From contig CAZASG010000001.1 of assembly GCA_964487745.1 (NCBI GenBank), positions 62,001 through 126,000 of the forward strand: 64,000 nucleotides of DNA, given 5' to 3'. Position numbers and translations under genes: made by a program. Shown here piece by piece: positions 7,369 through 16,971 of the stretch. The notes beneath the pieces were generated by a model. It was not told where the DNA came from and made no database searches. It was given only the letters and a program-made list of their open reading frames with translations. The stretch is from Desulfolinea sp964487745 (GTDB taxonomy: Bacteria > Chloroflexota > Anaerolineae > Anaerolineales > Villigracilaceae). How positions within the stretch are numbered: the stretch's first letter is position 1; each line of letters opens with the position of its first letter.

Positions 7369-10300
7369 TTATTCCTGTATCACAAATACTTCACCTTCGC
7401 TGGTTCCCTGCACATCGGGGAAGAAGGACTGCCAGGCATGGGCAGGCAAGACGCGATACTCACCCGTCTGCAAGGGGATCAGGGTGTAGCTGAGTACATA
7501 GGTCCCGGCGGGGAGATAATCTGCCGACCACTCGATATGCTCATCACCGATCTGCGGGGCGCGGAAGTACCACCACGCCCAACCATTGCTGAAGGGATTA
7601 TCGGGGTCGTAGAGCTCAACACGGTCTGCATCGTAGGCTTGCTCGGATGTCTTCAAATTCTGGTTGAGTATCTCCGTCCCGGCAGGGATAGCGTCTTCGA
7701 TCATCACAAAGTAGCTGTCTTCAGGGATGGTCAATGTTACTTGCGTCCTGATCTTCATGCCGTTGGTCAACTGAACACCGTTCAACGGGGTGCAATCTTT
7801 CTCGCAGGCGGCATCATAATAGGCGCGGGCAATTTCCATGCCCTGATTGATGGCAGGCGCAGTCTCGGCAGCTCGATCCACAAGCAGGGCAGCGCGATAA
7901 TAGAGACGCCCCACCCCTTCGCCGCGTGTGATATCCAAGGCATTCGGCAGGGAGAGTTGCATTCCATCAAGGGTGGCTGTTGCGGTGACGGGGTTGAGGG
8001 CGTTCGCCAATTCATCGGCAAGGAAATTGCCATTCAAACGGGCAGAGTAGGCAAAACTGGCGTTCAATTCGCTGCCCTGTTTCGCCACTTCGGTCAATGC
8101 CAAGAGTGACCAAGCATTTTCATAGGTCGAGCTCCAGTAACCATAAACATTGCGGTGCGCCACTAGATAACGAACAGCATCCTGTAAAAGCGGGCTGGCG
8201 GCATCAAATTGCGCGAGGGCGTAGATCGCAGTCGCAGTGGTGTAGGTGGGCGTGCCCGGGTTTCGCCAGGTAGAGCTATCGCTATCCCAATTTGCGCCGC
8301 TCGCGCTTCGTCGGGCAGATGTCTCGAGGTTGGCAAGCAAGCTCTGGGCACGGGCGTCGCCGGGCGTGCGGGATTCGAGAGTCAACGCCAGCAAGGCTTG
8401 CGCCCAGGGGCTAAGTCCATCCCGCCACAAGTCCAGCTGGTCCACAGCAACCGCATCCGCGCCACCAGTCATCTGCATCACGAATTGGATGAAAGCTAAA
8501 CGATCCTTCTCCCAAGTCTCCGGGCTGGCAAGGCTCAGGTATTTGAGCGAAGCCGTATGCAAGTATTCGCGCGCGTTGGCGAAAACCGTTTCGTCAATAT
8601 AAACCCCGGCTTCGTTCGCGCGCCAGAGCCCAAAAACGATATAGGCGCTCAGGTAGGAATCTTCGTGGGTTCCACCGCCGCCACGTGCAGGCGCACCAAG
8701 CAGCCCGCCGTAACTTTCGCTGGCAGTGGTGCCGTACCAACCCCAGCCATAATTTTCAGACTGGCGTGAGAGCAGGCGGTTGACACCGATATTCAGCGAT
8801 TCTTCAAGACGTGCCTTGAGTTCTGGCTCATCCAGACCGGCCGCCTGCAGGGCTTGATAGGCTTCGATATTCGGTAACAGATAGGACAGGATAGCTTCGT
8901 TACTGGCGTGGACGGGCGGCTCAGGGATGGCCTCGAGCCCGTCGAGGATAGCTGCCGCCAGCGAAGGCGACAACTCGACATCCAGCTTGCCACCGCTGGG
9001 GACAAAACTGCGCGGTAAGGAAATGGCTTCCGTTTTCGTACCTGCCGACTCGAGGACGCCCGCCGTAACAAAGGATTGCGGCGAGGTATAGTGCAGGATG
9101 GGGAGCGTGCCCCAGGTGGGGCGTGTTAGATCATGATATTCGCCGAATTGTGAGTCAAAGAGCAGTTCGGCGCCTTCGGCATCCTGGGCAGTACCCCACC
9201 AAGTCACTTCGGCGCGGCCGTTCGCGGGGAGCGTAATTTGCTGCTCGATGGCGTTCGGGTCGTCGAGCAAGAAGCCAATGGCTTGGAGAGTCACATGTCC
9301 GCTGAGTTCCTGCGACGTATTATTGTGAACAATGGCAGAGATTTGAACATGATCGCCGACGACCATGAAACGCGGCGTGACGGGTCGGATGAGCACGTCT
9401 TTAGTGCTAACGACTTGCATCTCGGCACTGCCAACGCGGGTATCGGTTGTCAGCCCGCGCAGATCGACCTGCCAGGTGGTGAGATTATCAGGCAAAATAA
9501 CACTGACCTGCGCCTGCCCATTCGCATCGGTAACGATCTCGGCGTTCCAGTAGGCGGTATCGGGGAAGTTTTCGCGGACGACCGAAATCGCGCCACCACC
9601 GCCACCACCGCCCATGCCTCCGGGACCCCCATCGAGGAAGACGCCATAGACGCTGTCACCTGCCAGTGAAAGGGTAGTACGAACGCCGATACGCGCATCG
9701 CCATAGAAGGCTTCGTCAATGGGGTCGGTGTTGGGGTCTGCCAACGCGAGGGCTGCCAGGTCGATGACTGCCAATGAAAATTCGCCCTGTACGGGCACAC
9801 CCTGCGCATCGCTGACCTGGATTCCAAAGGTGACTTCGCCGCCTGGTTCAGAGCGAGTCGGTTCAGAAGTCAGGTTGATATTCAATATCTGCGCAGCGGG
9901 GTTGACCGGCAACTCAGCATAACCGACACGGAATTCATTCCCTGCCAGCAGGACCGCCGAGAAGTAGACGGTCGGGGCATCGGCGTTGCTAAGGGGTAGC
10001 GAATAGGTCGAGCCGCCGGGGTCAATCACCATGATCTCGGCTTTGTGGACGGTGCCACGCTCGACGGTAACGAGGGCGTAGGTCTGTTCTTCGAGCGGGT
10101 TGGGGATGAATATCTGGGCTACATCACCCGATTGATAGGAATCACGATCTGCTGTCAGGCGGACGTGGTTCTTTGGCAAACGGGGCCAGACGGCGCGTTC
10201 TGCACCCGTCACCCAGAGCAGCACCTGTGTGGAGGCGTCGCCACCGCTCACTTCGAGCATATAGGTTCCGGGCGTGGGCGGCGTAAAGGAGAGACGGGCT

Positions 10301-13266
10301 GCGCCGTCGCTGCCGGTCACGAAGTCCACATCGCTAACTGGGGTATAGGTGGGCACATAGATCGGATAGCCGTAAGGTTCAGCAGGATCCTGTCGTTCCC
10401 AGGTCACCTGTTTGAAATCGGCGTGCAAGTTCCGGTCTGCGGACGGATCGCTCTTCCAGTCTACGGTCAGGATATCGAATCCCATTTCGGTCTCTTCGCG
10501 TCCCACCCACAGATCAGGGCGTACGCCGATATAAAAATCTTCGGGGTGAACGATGAGGCTCTCGCGAGCACTGATCTGCTGTCCGCTTTCATCCTGAGCA
10601 GTGATCTCGAGGGTCAATTCACGGATGCCTTCAGAGAGGTCAAGGTCGGAGAGCACGATGGAGAGAGTTCCATCGGGGCGAGTCTTTTCTTCGCCGGAAG
10701 CGATCGCGCCGCCGTAATAACTGTAATCGGCATAGGAACCGCTCATCCAGCCCAGGTTGACATCGCCAACACGATAGCCAGGCAAGCGGAAATAACCGCT
10801 GTCATCGTAAAGCGTCCACGAGATGGGCAGATCGCCTGCCGGAGCATCGAAATAATATTGGGCAGAAACTTCCGCGCCAAAGGGATCGCCACGCCGGAGC
10901 GAATCACCGCCCGTCGCAATAGAGAGATTGATCTCCGGTTTGCGATATTCGGCAACCTGGAAGGAAGTGGAGAACTCAATATCCTCGTTGAAGAAGCGAT
11001 AATATCCCGAGATCGCATCTTCGGGGAGGGTAAAGGAACCATGCGCCGTACCATAAGCGGAGATGGTGGGGTTGAGGCTCTGAATATTCTCCCCCCAGGC
11101 ATCCGAAATGGTCAGCGGCAATGAAGTGAGTGTTGTCAGTTCGTAGCGCCCATCATAGCCTTCTCGCACCACCGCGCGGAAGTAAACCGTCTGCCCCGGG
11201 CGGTAGATCGGACGATCTGTGTAGAGATAAACTTCGGTATGCGGCGGACGGCGATCCATCGAAAGCCCGAAACGATACGGGGTGATATCGTCGCCCCACA
11301 TGGAGGCGCTAAAGCCAAAGAGATCATCGCCGGGCTGTCCGACCATCGCGTAGAAATTCTGATAGGTATCTTCCTGCGCAGGGATCTCGCCGCGCCACAT
11401 CCCGTTGACATCGGTTTGCCCGCTGGCGAGAAGAACACCGGCTTCATCGTAAACGGATACCGTTTCACCCACCAAAGGCATCCCCGTCCGCTGATCGGTC
11501 GCCCAGGCGAGGGCATCCGTCGCACCAAATTTGAAAACGAGATTGACATTGCTCGAAACGATAAAGGCAGGCGCTTTGCCACCATCATCGCCTTCTTTCC
11601 AGACGCGCAAGAAGTAGAAACCGGGCGTCAGCTTTTCATCGGCATTCGCCAGCGGAATGGCTGTCGTCTCGCTCTGGTGGTTGAGGCTGTTCAGTGGCTG
11701 CCGCCACGAATCGACAGAGGCAGGCAGGTAGGCTTCTCGAATTGCATATCCATTCGAACCAAAGAGTTGGAAAATATCATCCAACGCAACCGCGCCGAGG
11801 CTCACATCCGCGCGGGGAACGTTGACCGATTGCACGTAAAAAGCAGGTTGCTCTGCTGCTGTGTAATAAAGAGTGGTGCCCGTGTAAGAGAAATAGATCT
11901 TCGGCTCAGGAGGCTCCTGTGCGAAGACCAACTCATAAGGATTGCCGAGTTTTCCATCCCACTCATCATAGAGTTCGCCGGAAACAGTCAGCGTATAGGT
12001 CTTGGTCGCATCAAAATCTCCGCTAAAGTGGATCGTGCTGCTATAGGCATTCGCCTGGAAATTCTCTACCGCTGGGCTGATGGAAAGATAATCTTCCGCG
12101 TCAATATCATCTGCAATATCTGAGGAAAAATGCAAATAGGCATCCCCCCACTGATTAGCCAAGCCACCCTGTTCAGGATCAGTCGATGTAACGGAGAAAT
12201 TCAACGCAGAAACCAGCTCCACATCCCAATCTTCGCCGAGGGGCGTACCACCCACAGCCTGCGTTGCCCCGTTCAGACGCATCCAATAGCTGCGTTCGCG
12301 CGCCAAAAGAGCGTTGGGTGTGAAGGTCACCGAGCGAGAATCATCCGCCCACTCAAAGCTGCCCTGTAAGGTCTCATCCGCGCTCTGGAAGGCAAAATTG
12401 CTCTCAAGGCTGGCTTTGTCCATCGGCTGGTTAAAGGTCAAGGTCAAATCCAGGTCGAGGGGCAGCGGCAGCTCGGTCGAGGGAAATATCTCTAATAAGC
12501 GCGGTTTCGCCGTCGTGAAAGACCAGGCGGTAGATGTGCCATCGTCCTGAGCAAGCGTGGTCCCCGCTACGCTGATCAGGTCAGGGTTGAGCAACGCATG
12601 ATAGGTCTCGCCGCCCGAAAAGGCTGGTTCGGGATAAAAAATATAAGTGCTTGTATTCAACCATTCCCCGCTTCCCTGCGCGGCGGGCTGGATGCTGAAA
12701 GCAGCGGGCATCGAGGCAGGGTCAGCGCCCAACGCCACCACCGGCTGATCGAAAGTGACGGCGACGGCTGCGTCCACACTGATATCCACGTTGCCATCAG
12801 TCGGCAAAAACTGGACGGGATGCAGGGCATCTGCCACGTAATAGGTGTATTCTGCGGATTCAGGAAATACTCCCCCATTGGAGGAACGTGCGCTCGTATT
12901 CACACCCAGCTTCAGGCTTGCTCCCGCTTCCAAAGGTTGATCTGGCGTGAACATGAGGGTGGCATCGTCCGCCCAGACAAATTCACCACCCACAGCGGGA
13001 TCGGCGCTCCAGGCAGATTCCACTGACACCCGATCCATGGGTTGGTTGAAGTAGAAGGTGATCGCTTCCTGCACACCGATCTGGCTGCCAGCCAATGGAA
13101 CCGTTTCCACAACGGCGGGCGCAAAGGTCTGCTGAAGCGCGGTCGGTGTGGCGGCAGGTTGTTGGGGTTCAGTTGATGTACTCGGCATCGAGCAAGCCGA
13201 AAACAAGAGCGAAACGACGATCAAGACAAATAAGCTTTTATATATGGAACGAGGGAATGAACGCAT
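7369..13266 (-). CDS. Giant alpha-2-macroglobulin-like lipoprotein
   Basis: The protein has 1965 residues. A signal peptide ends in a lipobox, LLFSAC (Cys25), followed by a Ser/Pro/Gln linker. Several Ig-like (Big_5-type) domains follow to about residue 460 (ITFYFNQPMDR, VAVTFDQPV, LTLTFNQPMDK). MG2-type domains come next (VYLYTDRPIYRPGQTVYFRAVV), then a Gly-rich loop and the A2M signature FPDTAYWNAEIVTDANG, and an alpha-toroid with receptor-binding-like C-terminus. Bacterial A2Ms are thought to trap proteases at the envelope. The usual thioester CxEQ is absent: the site reads HASNEAIL. It lies alone between terminators. Confidence 0.85.
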   Translation of the reverse strand: MRSFPRSIYKSLFVLIVVSLLFSACSMPSTSTEPQQPAATPTALQQTFAPAVVETVPLAGSQIGVQEAITFYFNQPMDRVSVESAWSADPAVGGEFVWADDATLMFTPDQPLEAGASLKLGVNTSARSSNGGVFPESAEYTYYVADALHPVQFLPTDGNVDISVDAAVAVTFDQPVVALGADPASMPAAFSIQPAAQGSGEWLNTSTYIFYPEPAFSGGETYHALLNPDLISVAGTTLAQDDGTSTAWSFTTAKPRLLEIFPSTELPLPLDLDLTLTFNQPMDKASLESNFAFQSADETLQGSFEWADDSRSVTFTPNALLARERSYWMRLNGATQAVGGTPLGEDWDVELVSALNFSVTSTDPEQGGLANQWGDAYLHFSSDIADDIDAEDYLSISPAVENFQANAYSSTIHFSGDFDATKTYTLTVSGELYDEWDGKLGNPYELVFAQEPPEPKIYFSYTGTTLYYTAAEQPAFYVQSVNVPRADVSLGAVALDDIFQLFGSNGYAIREAYLPASVDSWRQPLNSLNHQSETTAIPLANADEKLTPGFYFLRVWKEGDDGGKAPAFIVSSNVNLVFKFGATDALAWATDQRTGMPLVGETVSVYDEAGVLLASGQTDVNGMWRGEIPAQEDTYQNFYAMVGQPGDDLFGFSASMWGDDITPYRFGLSMDRRPPHTEVYLYTDRPIYRPGQTVYFRAVVREGYDGRYELTTLTSLPLTISDAWGENIQSLNPTISAYGTAHGSFTLPEDAISGYYRFFNEDIEFSTSFQVAEYRKPEINLSIATGGDSLRRGDPFGAEVSAQYYFDAPAGDLPISWTLYDDSGYFRLPGYRVGDVNLGWMSGSYADYSYYGGAIASGEEKTRPDGTLSIVLSDLDLSEGIRELTLEITAQDESGQQISARESLIVHPEDFYIGVRPDLWVGREETEMGFDILTVDWKSDPSADRNLHADFKQVTWERQDPAEPYGYPIYVPTYTPVSDVDFVTGSDGAARLSFTPPTPGTYMLEVSGGDASTQVLLWVTGAERAVWPRLPKNHVRLTADRDSYQSGDVAQIFIPNPLEEQTYALVTVERGTVHKAEIMVIDPGGSTYSLPLSNADAPTVYFSAVLLAGNEFRVGYAELPVNPAAQILNINLTSEPTRSEPGGEVTFGIQVSDAQGVPVQGEFSLAVIDLAALALADPNTDPIDEAFYGDARIGVRTTLSLAGDSVYGVFLDGGPGGMGGGGGGGAISVVRENFPDTAYWNAEIVTDANGQAQVSVILPDNLTTWQVDLRGLTTDTRVGSAEMQVVSTKDVLIRPVTPRFMVVGDHVQISAIVHNNTSQELSGHVTLQAIGFLLDDPNAIEQQITLPANGRAEVTWWGTAQDAEGAELLFDSQFGEYHDLTRPTWGTLPILHYTSPQSFVTAGVLESAGTKTEAISLPRSFVPSGGKLDVELSPSLAAAILDGLEAIPEPPVHASNEAILSYLLPNIEAYQALQAAGLDEPELKARLEESLNIGVNRLLSRQSENYGWGWYGTTASESYGGLLGAPARGGGGTHEDSYLSAYIVFGLWRANEAGVYIDETVFANAREYLHTASLKYLSLASPETWEKDRLAFIQFVMQMTGGADAVAVDQLDLWRDGLSPWAQALLALTLESRTPGDARAQSLLANLETSARRSASGANWDSDSSTWRNPGTPTYTTATAIYALAQFDAASPLLQDAVRYLVAHRNVYGYWSSTYENAWSLLALTEVAKQGSELNASFAYSARLNGNFLADELANALNPVTATATLDGMQLSLPNALDITRGEGVGRLYYRAALLVDRAAETAPAINQGMEIARAYYDAACEKDCTPLNGVQLTNGMKIRTQVTLTIPEDSYFVMIEDAIPAGTEILNQNLKTSEQAYDADRVELYDPDNPFSNGWAWWYFRAPQIGDEHIEWSADYLPAGTYVLSYTLIPLQTGEYRVLPAHAWQSFFPDVQGTSEGEVFVIQE

Positions 13267-13376
13267 AATAGCCTCACAATAGTTTTATGAATAAAGCGTC
13301 CTTTTGATTATACTCCGTGCAATAACGCTCAATCCAAAAGTAGGAGAAATCTACCCCCACATCAAAATTGAGGAAT

Positions 13377-13405
13377 TTGACATGTGCTTTTAAATCATAT
13401 ACACT
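13377..13405 (+). promoter_or_regulatory. Sigma-70-type promoter of the winged-helix gene, apparently leaderless
   Basis: TTGACA at 13377-13382 and TACACT at 13400-13405 are 17 bases apart. The -10 box ends six bases before the ATG at 13412, so transcription should begin at the start codon. No Shine-Dalgarno sequence is present. Confidence 0.6.
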
Positions 13406-13411
13406 GTTTGC

Positions 13412-13687
13412 ATGTCTTCAAATTTTTCATCCAAAGGCTTGAATACTTTTGACTTGTTGGGAGACCTAACCCCGCAGGAACGAACGCTAACGCGCATCTT
13501 GTTACGTCAATCAGAGATGACAGAAAAAGCGCTCTACAGTGAAATTATGGAACTGTCTGAAAGTAAACAGATGAGCAAAACAGAAATGAAAAAAGCGCTA
13601 GATGCTCTAATAGAAAAAAAGTGGGTTCATAAAGTCAGAGCAAACTGGAAAACGGTTTATACGATCAGGCAACAAAAGCACCGCTAA
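13412..13687 (+). CDS. Small winged-helix-like protein, paralogue of the protein at 24176
   Basis: The 91-residue protein has helix-rich segments (LTPQERTLTRILLRQ, MTEKALYSEIMEL, SKTEMKKALDALIEKKWV) followed by a hairpin-like end (HKVRANWKTVYTI). This fits a compact winged helix. It aligns along its length with residues about 20-105 of the protein at 24176 (ALDLVELSPTLRTIMRLMLRR; ISHEELEKALNLLTQQFWL). DNA binding or a protein-partner role cannot be told apart. It has its own promoter and terminator and converges on the HAMP gene. It is AT-rich relative to its neighbours. Confidence 0.65.
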   Translation: MSSNFSSKGLNTFDLLGDLTPQERTLTRILLRQSEMTEKALYSEIMELSESKQMSKTEMKKALDALIEKKWVHKVRANWKTVYTIRQQKHR

Positions 13688-13694
13688 AGTAAAT

Positions 13695-13726
13695 AAAAAG
13701 GTCTGCTGTGAAAGCAGACCTTTTTA
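13695..13726. terminator. Bidirectional intrinsic terminator
   Basis: AAAAAGGTCTGCT and AGCAGACCTTTTT form a perfect stem with a GTGA-type loop, with A and T runs on both sides. It serves the winged-helix gene and the convergent HAMP gene. Confidence 0.85.
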
Positions 13727-13756
13727 TTTACTTTTTTTGGGGGGGCGGGGGGAATT

Positions 13757-14803
13757 TTATTCTTCCTCGCCATCCTTGAAACGTTTGCGCATTGACTGTA
13801 CTTTGCCCTGAAGTTCCTGGAAGAAATCGCTTTCAACGATCTGCTTCACTTCATCCTGGCGTTTGGTGTTATCAACGATGATCTCCAATTGTTTCACTCG
13901 TTTACGCAGGGTTTCTTCACGTTTCTGCACTTTACCGACCATGACTTCGAAAACACTCGATAATTTGTCGATCTCGTCGATATAACGACCTTGTGTCGTC
14001 AGGGAAGAAATATCTTCACCGTAATTACCTTCACCGATCTGTTCTGCGATCTCTGTTAGGTTCAATAAAGGTCTTGTGATTACACCCGATGTAATGAAGA
14101 CCAAAATCGTGATCAGAATATAGCTGGAAACAAAGGCGATGGCACCAGAGTTCAAAATCCCACGGCGAACCTCGCCTACGTAGTCAGCTGAAATGTCAAC
14201 GCCTATGGCGCCGATATTATTCCCAGCCGCATCGGTAAGGGGCATATAGGTTGTGATCCAGTTGCCGAAAGCCTGGTCATCATACTCTTCCCAAGCATCT
14301 ATACGCTCGGTCAAACCGTCGTAGATGCGGGAGCCGGTGGATGTATAGCGCTGGCAAAAACGGAACCCGCCGCGCGGTTCACGGAAGACACCTGTGCTGC
14401 CAACAGCAATGATCTCGCCTTCTTCAATGCCATCAACGTAGGTATACATTCGTGTTGTTGGGGCAACGGTCTGGACAGTGCGCAGCCAGTTTACATGCTC
14501 CCAATACAACTCGTTCTCTGGGTAATAACCATTTTCCGGATCATCTAATTCCGGAATACAGCGTGGATCATTCGCCTGCTCTTCTTCCAAAAGCCGCAGG
14601 AACCCTTCTGTATCCATGCCTGTTGCCGCGGCTTCGATAGTTTCGATCAGATCAGTTGTGATCGTTGTGAAAACTCGCGCACTGGTGTAGTTGTAAAACC
14701 AGATATAAGACCCGATGAAAACTGGGGTAAAGACAAAGATGAATGCCAGCCAGATCTTAACTTTCAGGCTGAAAAACCGTTTTTCCTTTTTCTTCTCTGC
14801 CAT
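13757..14803 (-). CDS. Membrane sensor with extracytoplasmic domain, HAMP and coiled-coil tail
   Basis: The 348-residue protein has TM1 at about 14-36, an extracytoplasmic domain (about 37-215) resembling a Cache-type ligand fold (TYMPLTDAAGNNIGAIGVDI just before TM2), TM2 at about 217-240 and HAMP at about 241-295 (ITRPLLNLTEIAEQIGEGNY). There is no kinase, cyclase or MCP output domain. It ends in a charged coiled coil that aligns without gaps over about 49 residues with the end of the cNMP protein at 22379 (shared feature S-D/E-F-F/Y...L......R-K). I infer that the tail passes a signal to a shared partner, perhaps the MinD-like ATPase encoded three genes upstream on the same strand. Confidence 0.75.
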   Translation of the reverse strand: MAEKKKEKRFFSLKVKIWLAFIFVFTPVFIGSYIWFYNYTSARVFTTITTDLIETIEAAATGMDTEGFLRLLEEEQANDPRCIPELDDPENGYYPENELYWEHVNWLRTVQTVAPTTRMYTYVDGIEEGEIIAVGSTGVFREPRGGFRFCQRYTSTGSRIYDGLTERIDAWEEYDDQAFGNWITTYMPLTDAAGNNIGAIGVDISADYVGEVRRGILNSGAIAFVSSYILITILVFITSGVITRPLLNLTEIAEQIGEGNYGEDISSLTTQGRYIDEIDKLSSVFEVMVGKVQKREETLRKRVKQLEIIVDNTKRQDEVKQIVESDFFQELQGKVQSMRKRFKDGEEE

Positions 14804-14837
14804 AATTATCTCCTGATAAGCTTCTGTTATTTTTCTT

Positions 14838-15536
14838 CTAGTTCACTTGAATAGATTCTAATGCTAATTGTACTTCAGGGTGGTCTTCTGCCAAACCATA
14901 ATGATCGACCAGAAACGCCATTGTAAAATCCATGATCCGCTTTTTAGTATACACGATGGCAAGAGCGGGGTTTGCTAAAAAGCCAAGGGACATATGCGAA
15001 AATTCGACCTGGTCGGTATTATCTTCCGGGGAACCAAAAATTGGTTCCTTATACTTTACCGGCAATTTGATTATGCCATTGCGGATGTAATGTTCCATCA
15101 GCCGATCTGATTCCACTTCGTTGATCATGCCGAGGGTCGGGGGCGTCCCGGGGTCATTTCCATCAGCGATGATCTGATCAAGACAATGGTAGATGATGAA
15201 GCGCGCCAAACGCTGACCATCCACTGTCACTTTCCGAAACTCCGGATAGACTGCCAAAGCTTGAGCAATACCGCATTGACGAGCCGGGATATAGCGAAAT
15301 ATCCGCAAGCCCGCTGGTTGACCATCAACTTCGATCAGCCAGTAATGAACTATATGTCCGCGTTCATTTTTCTGCGGGTGTTCAACTCGTGCGCGCATGC
15401 GTGGAAGATAATGCGCATACTGAGGAAAAAGTGCTGCGTACATTTTCAGGAGTGCTTCAATACGCTCCTGATCATTTGATCCCAGCAACTCATGGATCGT
15501 GACTGAATCTTGTTCTAAAACAATTTCAGCTGTCAT
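14838..15536 (-). CDS. GNAT-like acetyltransferase-fold protein
   Basis: The 232-residue protein has a pattern resembling an acyltransferase (GNAT) core: a strand pair HYWLIEVDGQPAGLRIFRYI, ALAVYPEFRK as the strand before the CoA loop, then VDGQRLARFIIYHCLDQI. The classic Q/RxxGxG/A loop is weak, so catalysis is uncertain. The start is chosen at the ATG at 15536; another at 15548 is possible, and the longest frame (to 15590) would overlap the upstream transporter gene. It lies between the transporter and the HAMP sensor and is probably cotranscribed with them. Confidence 0.5.
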   Translation of the reverse strand: MTAEIVLEQDSVTIHELLGSNDQERIEALLKMYAALFPQYAHYLPRMRARVEHPQKNERGHIVHYWLIEVDGQPAGLRIFRYIPARQCGIAQALAVYPEFRKVTVDGQRLARFIIYHCLDQIIADGNDPGTPPTLGMINEVESDRLMEHYIRNGIIKLPVKYKEPIFGSPEDNTDQVEFSHMSLGFLANPALAIVYTKKRIMDFTMAFLVDHYGLAEDHPEVQLALESIQVN

Positions 15537-15549
15537 TGATTGCCCCATC

Positions 15550-16890
15550 CTATTCATCAAAATTGAGTTTATCCAAAACACTGGCTCCACGGGTTCGGCG
15601 TTTTAGTTGCCAGTTCATCATGCTTTGGTCATATGTTTTACGAACACGCAATGCAGTAAAAATGGATATTGCGGCGACAAAGATACCGAAGCCCAGATAA
15701 ATACTCGTATAAGTTTCACGCGGTACCGCCAGATAGATACCCAAAGAGACGATCGCGAATGTGACCAAGCTTCCGATAATCGTGCCGAGAGAAGGCAGAT
15801 AACTATCGATGAACATACTGACACGACCGCGACGTTCATTGGGTACCAATGCTTGAAGTGCTTTTCGGGAAGAAACATCTACCGTATCATAAGAAATGCG
15901 AGAGACAGCTTGAGCTGTCCCGCTCCCCAAATATCCAGGAACGAAGAAATTGACGATCGTGCTAATGAACATTACAACTGGCTGGATCAGGAAGCTATTT
16001 TTGAGGTCGAGCTTTTGGATGATGCGATTGGCATAACTTTGAATAACAATAGAGCCAATGGCGATCATCAGACTATATTGAGCATAGAATGATTGAAAGC
16101 CATCTCCCAGATCCATTTTTGCGTCAGAGAGAACACTGTAGAGCAAAATGGTCATAACAATACCTGTGGCAAGCATCCCTGCTGTGAGATACGCGAATGA
16201 AGGTACTGTTTTGATAAAAGTCCAACCCTCAGTGAGGGCTTCTTTCATGGTGACACTTTTGCTTCTGCTTTGTAAAAATTTCAATCCCTTTAGATTTCTT
16301 GAAGCCAATATAAATGCTAGAAAGAAAATTGAGGCATTGAAGTAGAGCAGTTTAATTGGACCAAAGCTGACACGCGCATCAAGTGCGGCAACACCTAGTC
16401 CGAAGATCATCCCCACGAAAGCAAAATTTGCAATAATTGGCTGTAAACGACGCCCCTGGGCAGGTTCAAAAACATCGTTCCCTAAAATCCAAAAAACTAT
16501 GGGAAAAAATCGCCATTGCTGATCGTTCATCAGATAGATCAAAGAGTAACTGATCTTCAAAGGGAAATTGTCAAACATGAATGTGAGTGGCAAAAGAAGA
16601 TACAGTCCTGTAAAGGCCAGTAACACGCCACCGAATAATTTAATCCGGTTATAGCGATCAATTATTAATGATTGAATCCCAGTTGCAAGGATAAGCAAGA
16701 CCATATCGACAGCCCAAACCAATAAAATATATTGGTCCTTGACTTCCCTGAGAAAACCACTAACAGAAACGACTTTTACAATTCCCATTGCGGCATAGTT
16801 AACAAAGAGAATCGCTCCCAGTGTTAGCACTATTTTTAGTTCTGCGGGTTTCACGCGAAATATTTTCTGCAAAAAGCTATTCATATTCAC
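15550..16890 (-). CDS. NTT/MFS-like membrane transporter
   Basis: The 446-residue protein has about 11-12 hydrophobic segments. The N-terminus (VKPAELKIVLTLGAILFVNY), the internal FWILGNDVFEPAQGRRLQPII and VSRISYDTVDVSSRKALQALVPNERRGR resemble the NTT (ATP/ADP translocase-like) branch of the MFS fold, whose members can carry fused cNMP domains. The substrate is unknown; nucleotide exchange is only a possibility. It lies between the MinD-like gene, after a terminator, and the GNAT-like gene. Confidence 0.6.
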   Translation of the reverse strand: MNMNSFLQKIFRVKPAELKIVLTLGAILFVNYAAMGIVKVVSVSGFLREVKDQYILLVWAVDMVLLILATGIQSLIIDRYNRIKLFGGVLLAFTGLYLLLPLTFMFDNFPLKISYSLIYLMNDQQWRFFPIVFWILGNDVFEPAQGRRLQPIIANFAFVGMIFGLGVAALDARVSFGPIKLLYFNASIFFLAFILASRNLKGLKFLQSRSKSVTMKEALTEGWTFIKTVPSFAYLTAGMLATGIVMTILLYSVLSDAKMDLGDGFQSFYAQYSLMIAIGSIVIQSYANRIIQKLDLKNSFLIQPVVMFISTIVNFFVPGYLGSGTAQAVSRISYDTVDVSSRKALQALVPNERRGRVSMFIDSYLPSLGTIIGSLVTFAIVSLGIYLAVPRETYTSIYLGFGIFVAAISIFTALRVRKTYDQSMMNWQLKRRTRGASVLDKLNFDE

Positions 16891-16915
16891 CCATCACCTA
16901 ATAGAAAATAAAAAT

Positions 16916-16943
16916 AAATGCCTGGGGAAAACCCCAAGCATTT
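16916..16943 (-). terminator. Intrinsic terminator between MinD-like and transporter genes
   Basis: On the minus strand AAATGCTTGGGG pairs with CCCCAGGCATTT around a TTTT loop, followed by ATTTTTATTTTC. It lies downstream of the MinD-like gene, so the transporter - GNAT - HAMP group is probably transcribed partly on its own. Confidence 0.65.
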
Positions 16944-16971
16944 ATTGAAGATCAAAGTGCTTGTTCTATCA

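Noticed and set aside
10045..11124. A 359-codon plus-strand open frame inside the A2M-like gene
   Set aside because: The minus strand codes for well-defined A2M domains here; the plus frame has no motif and no start signal.
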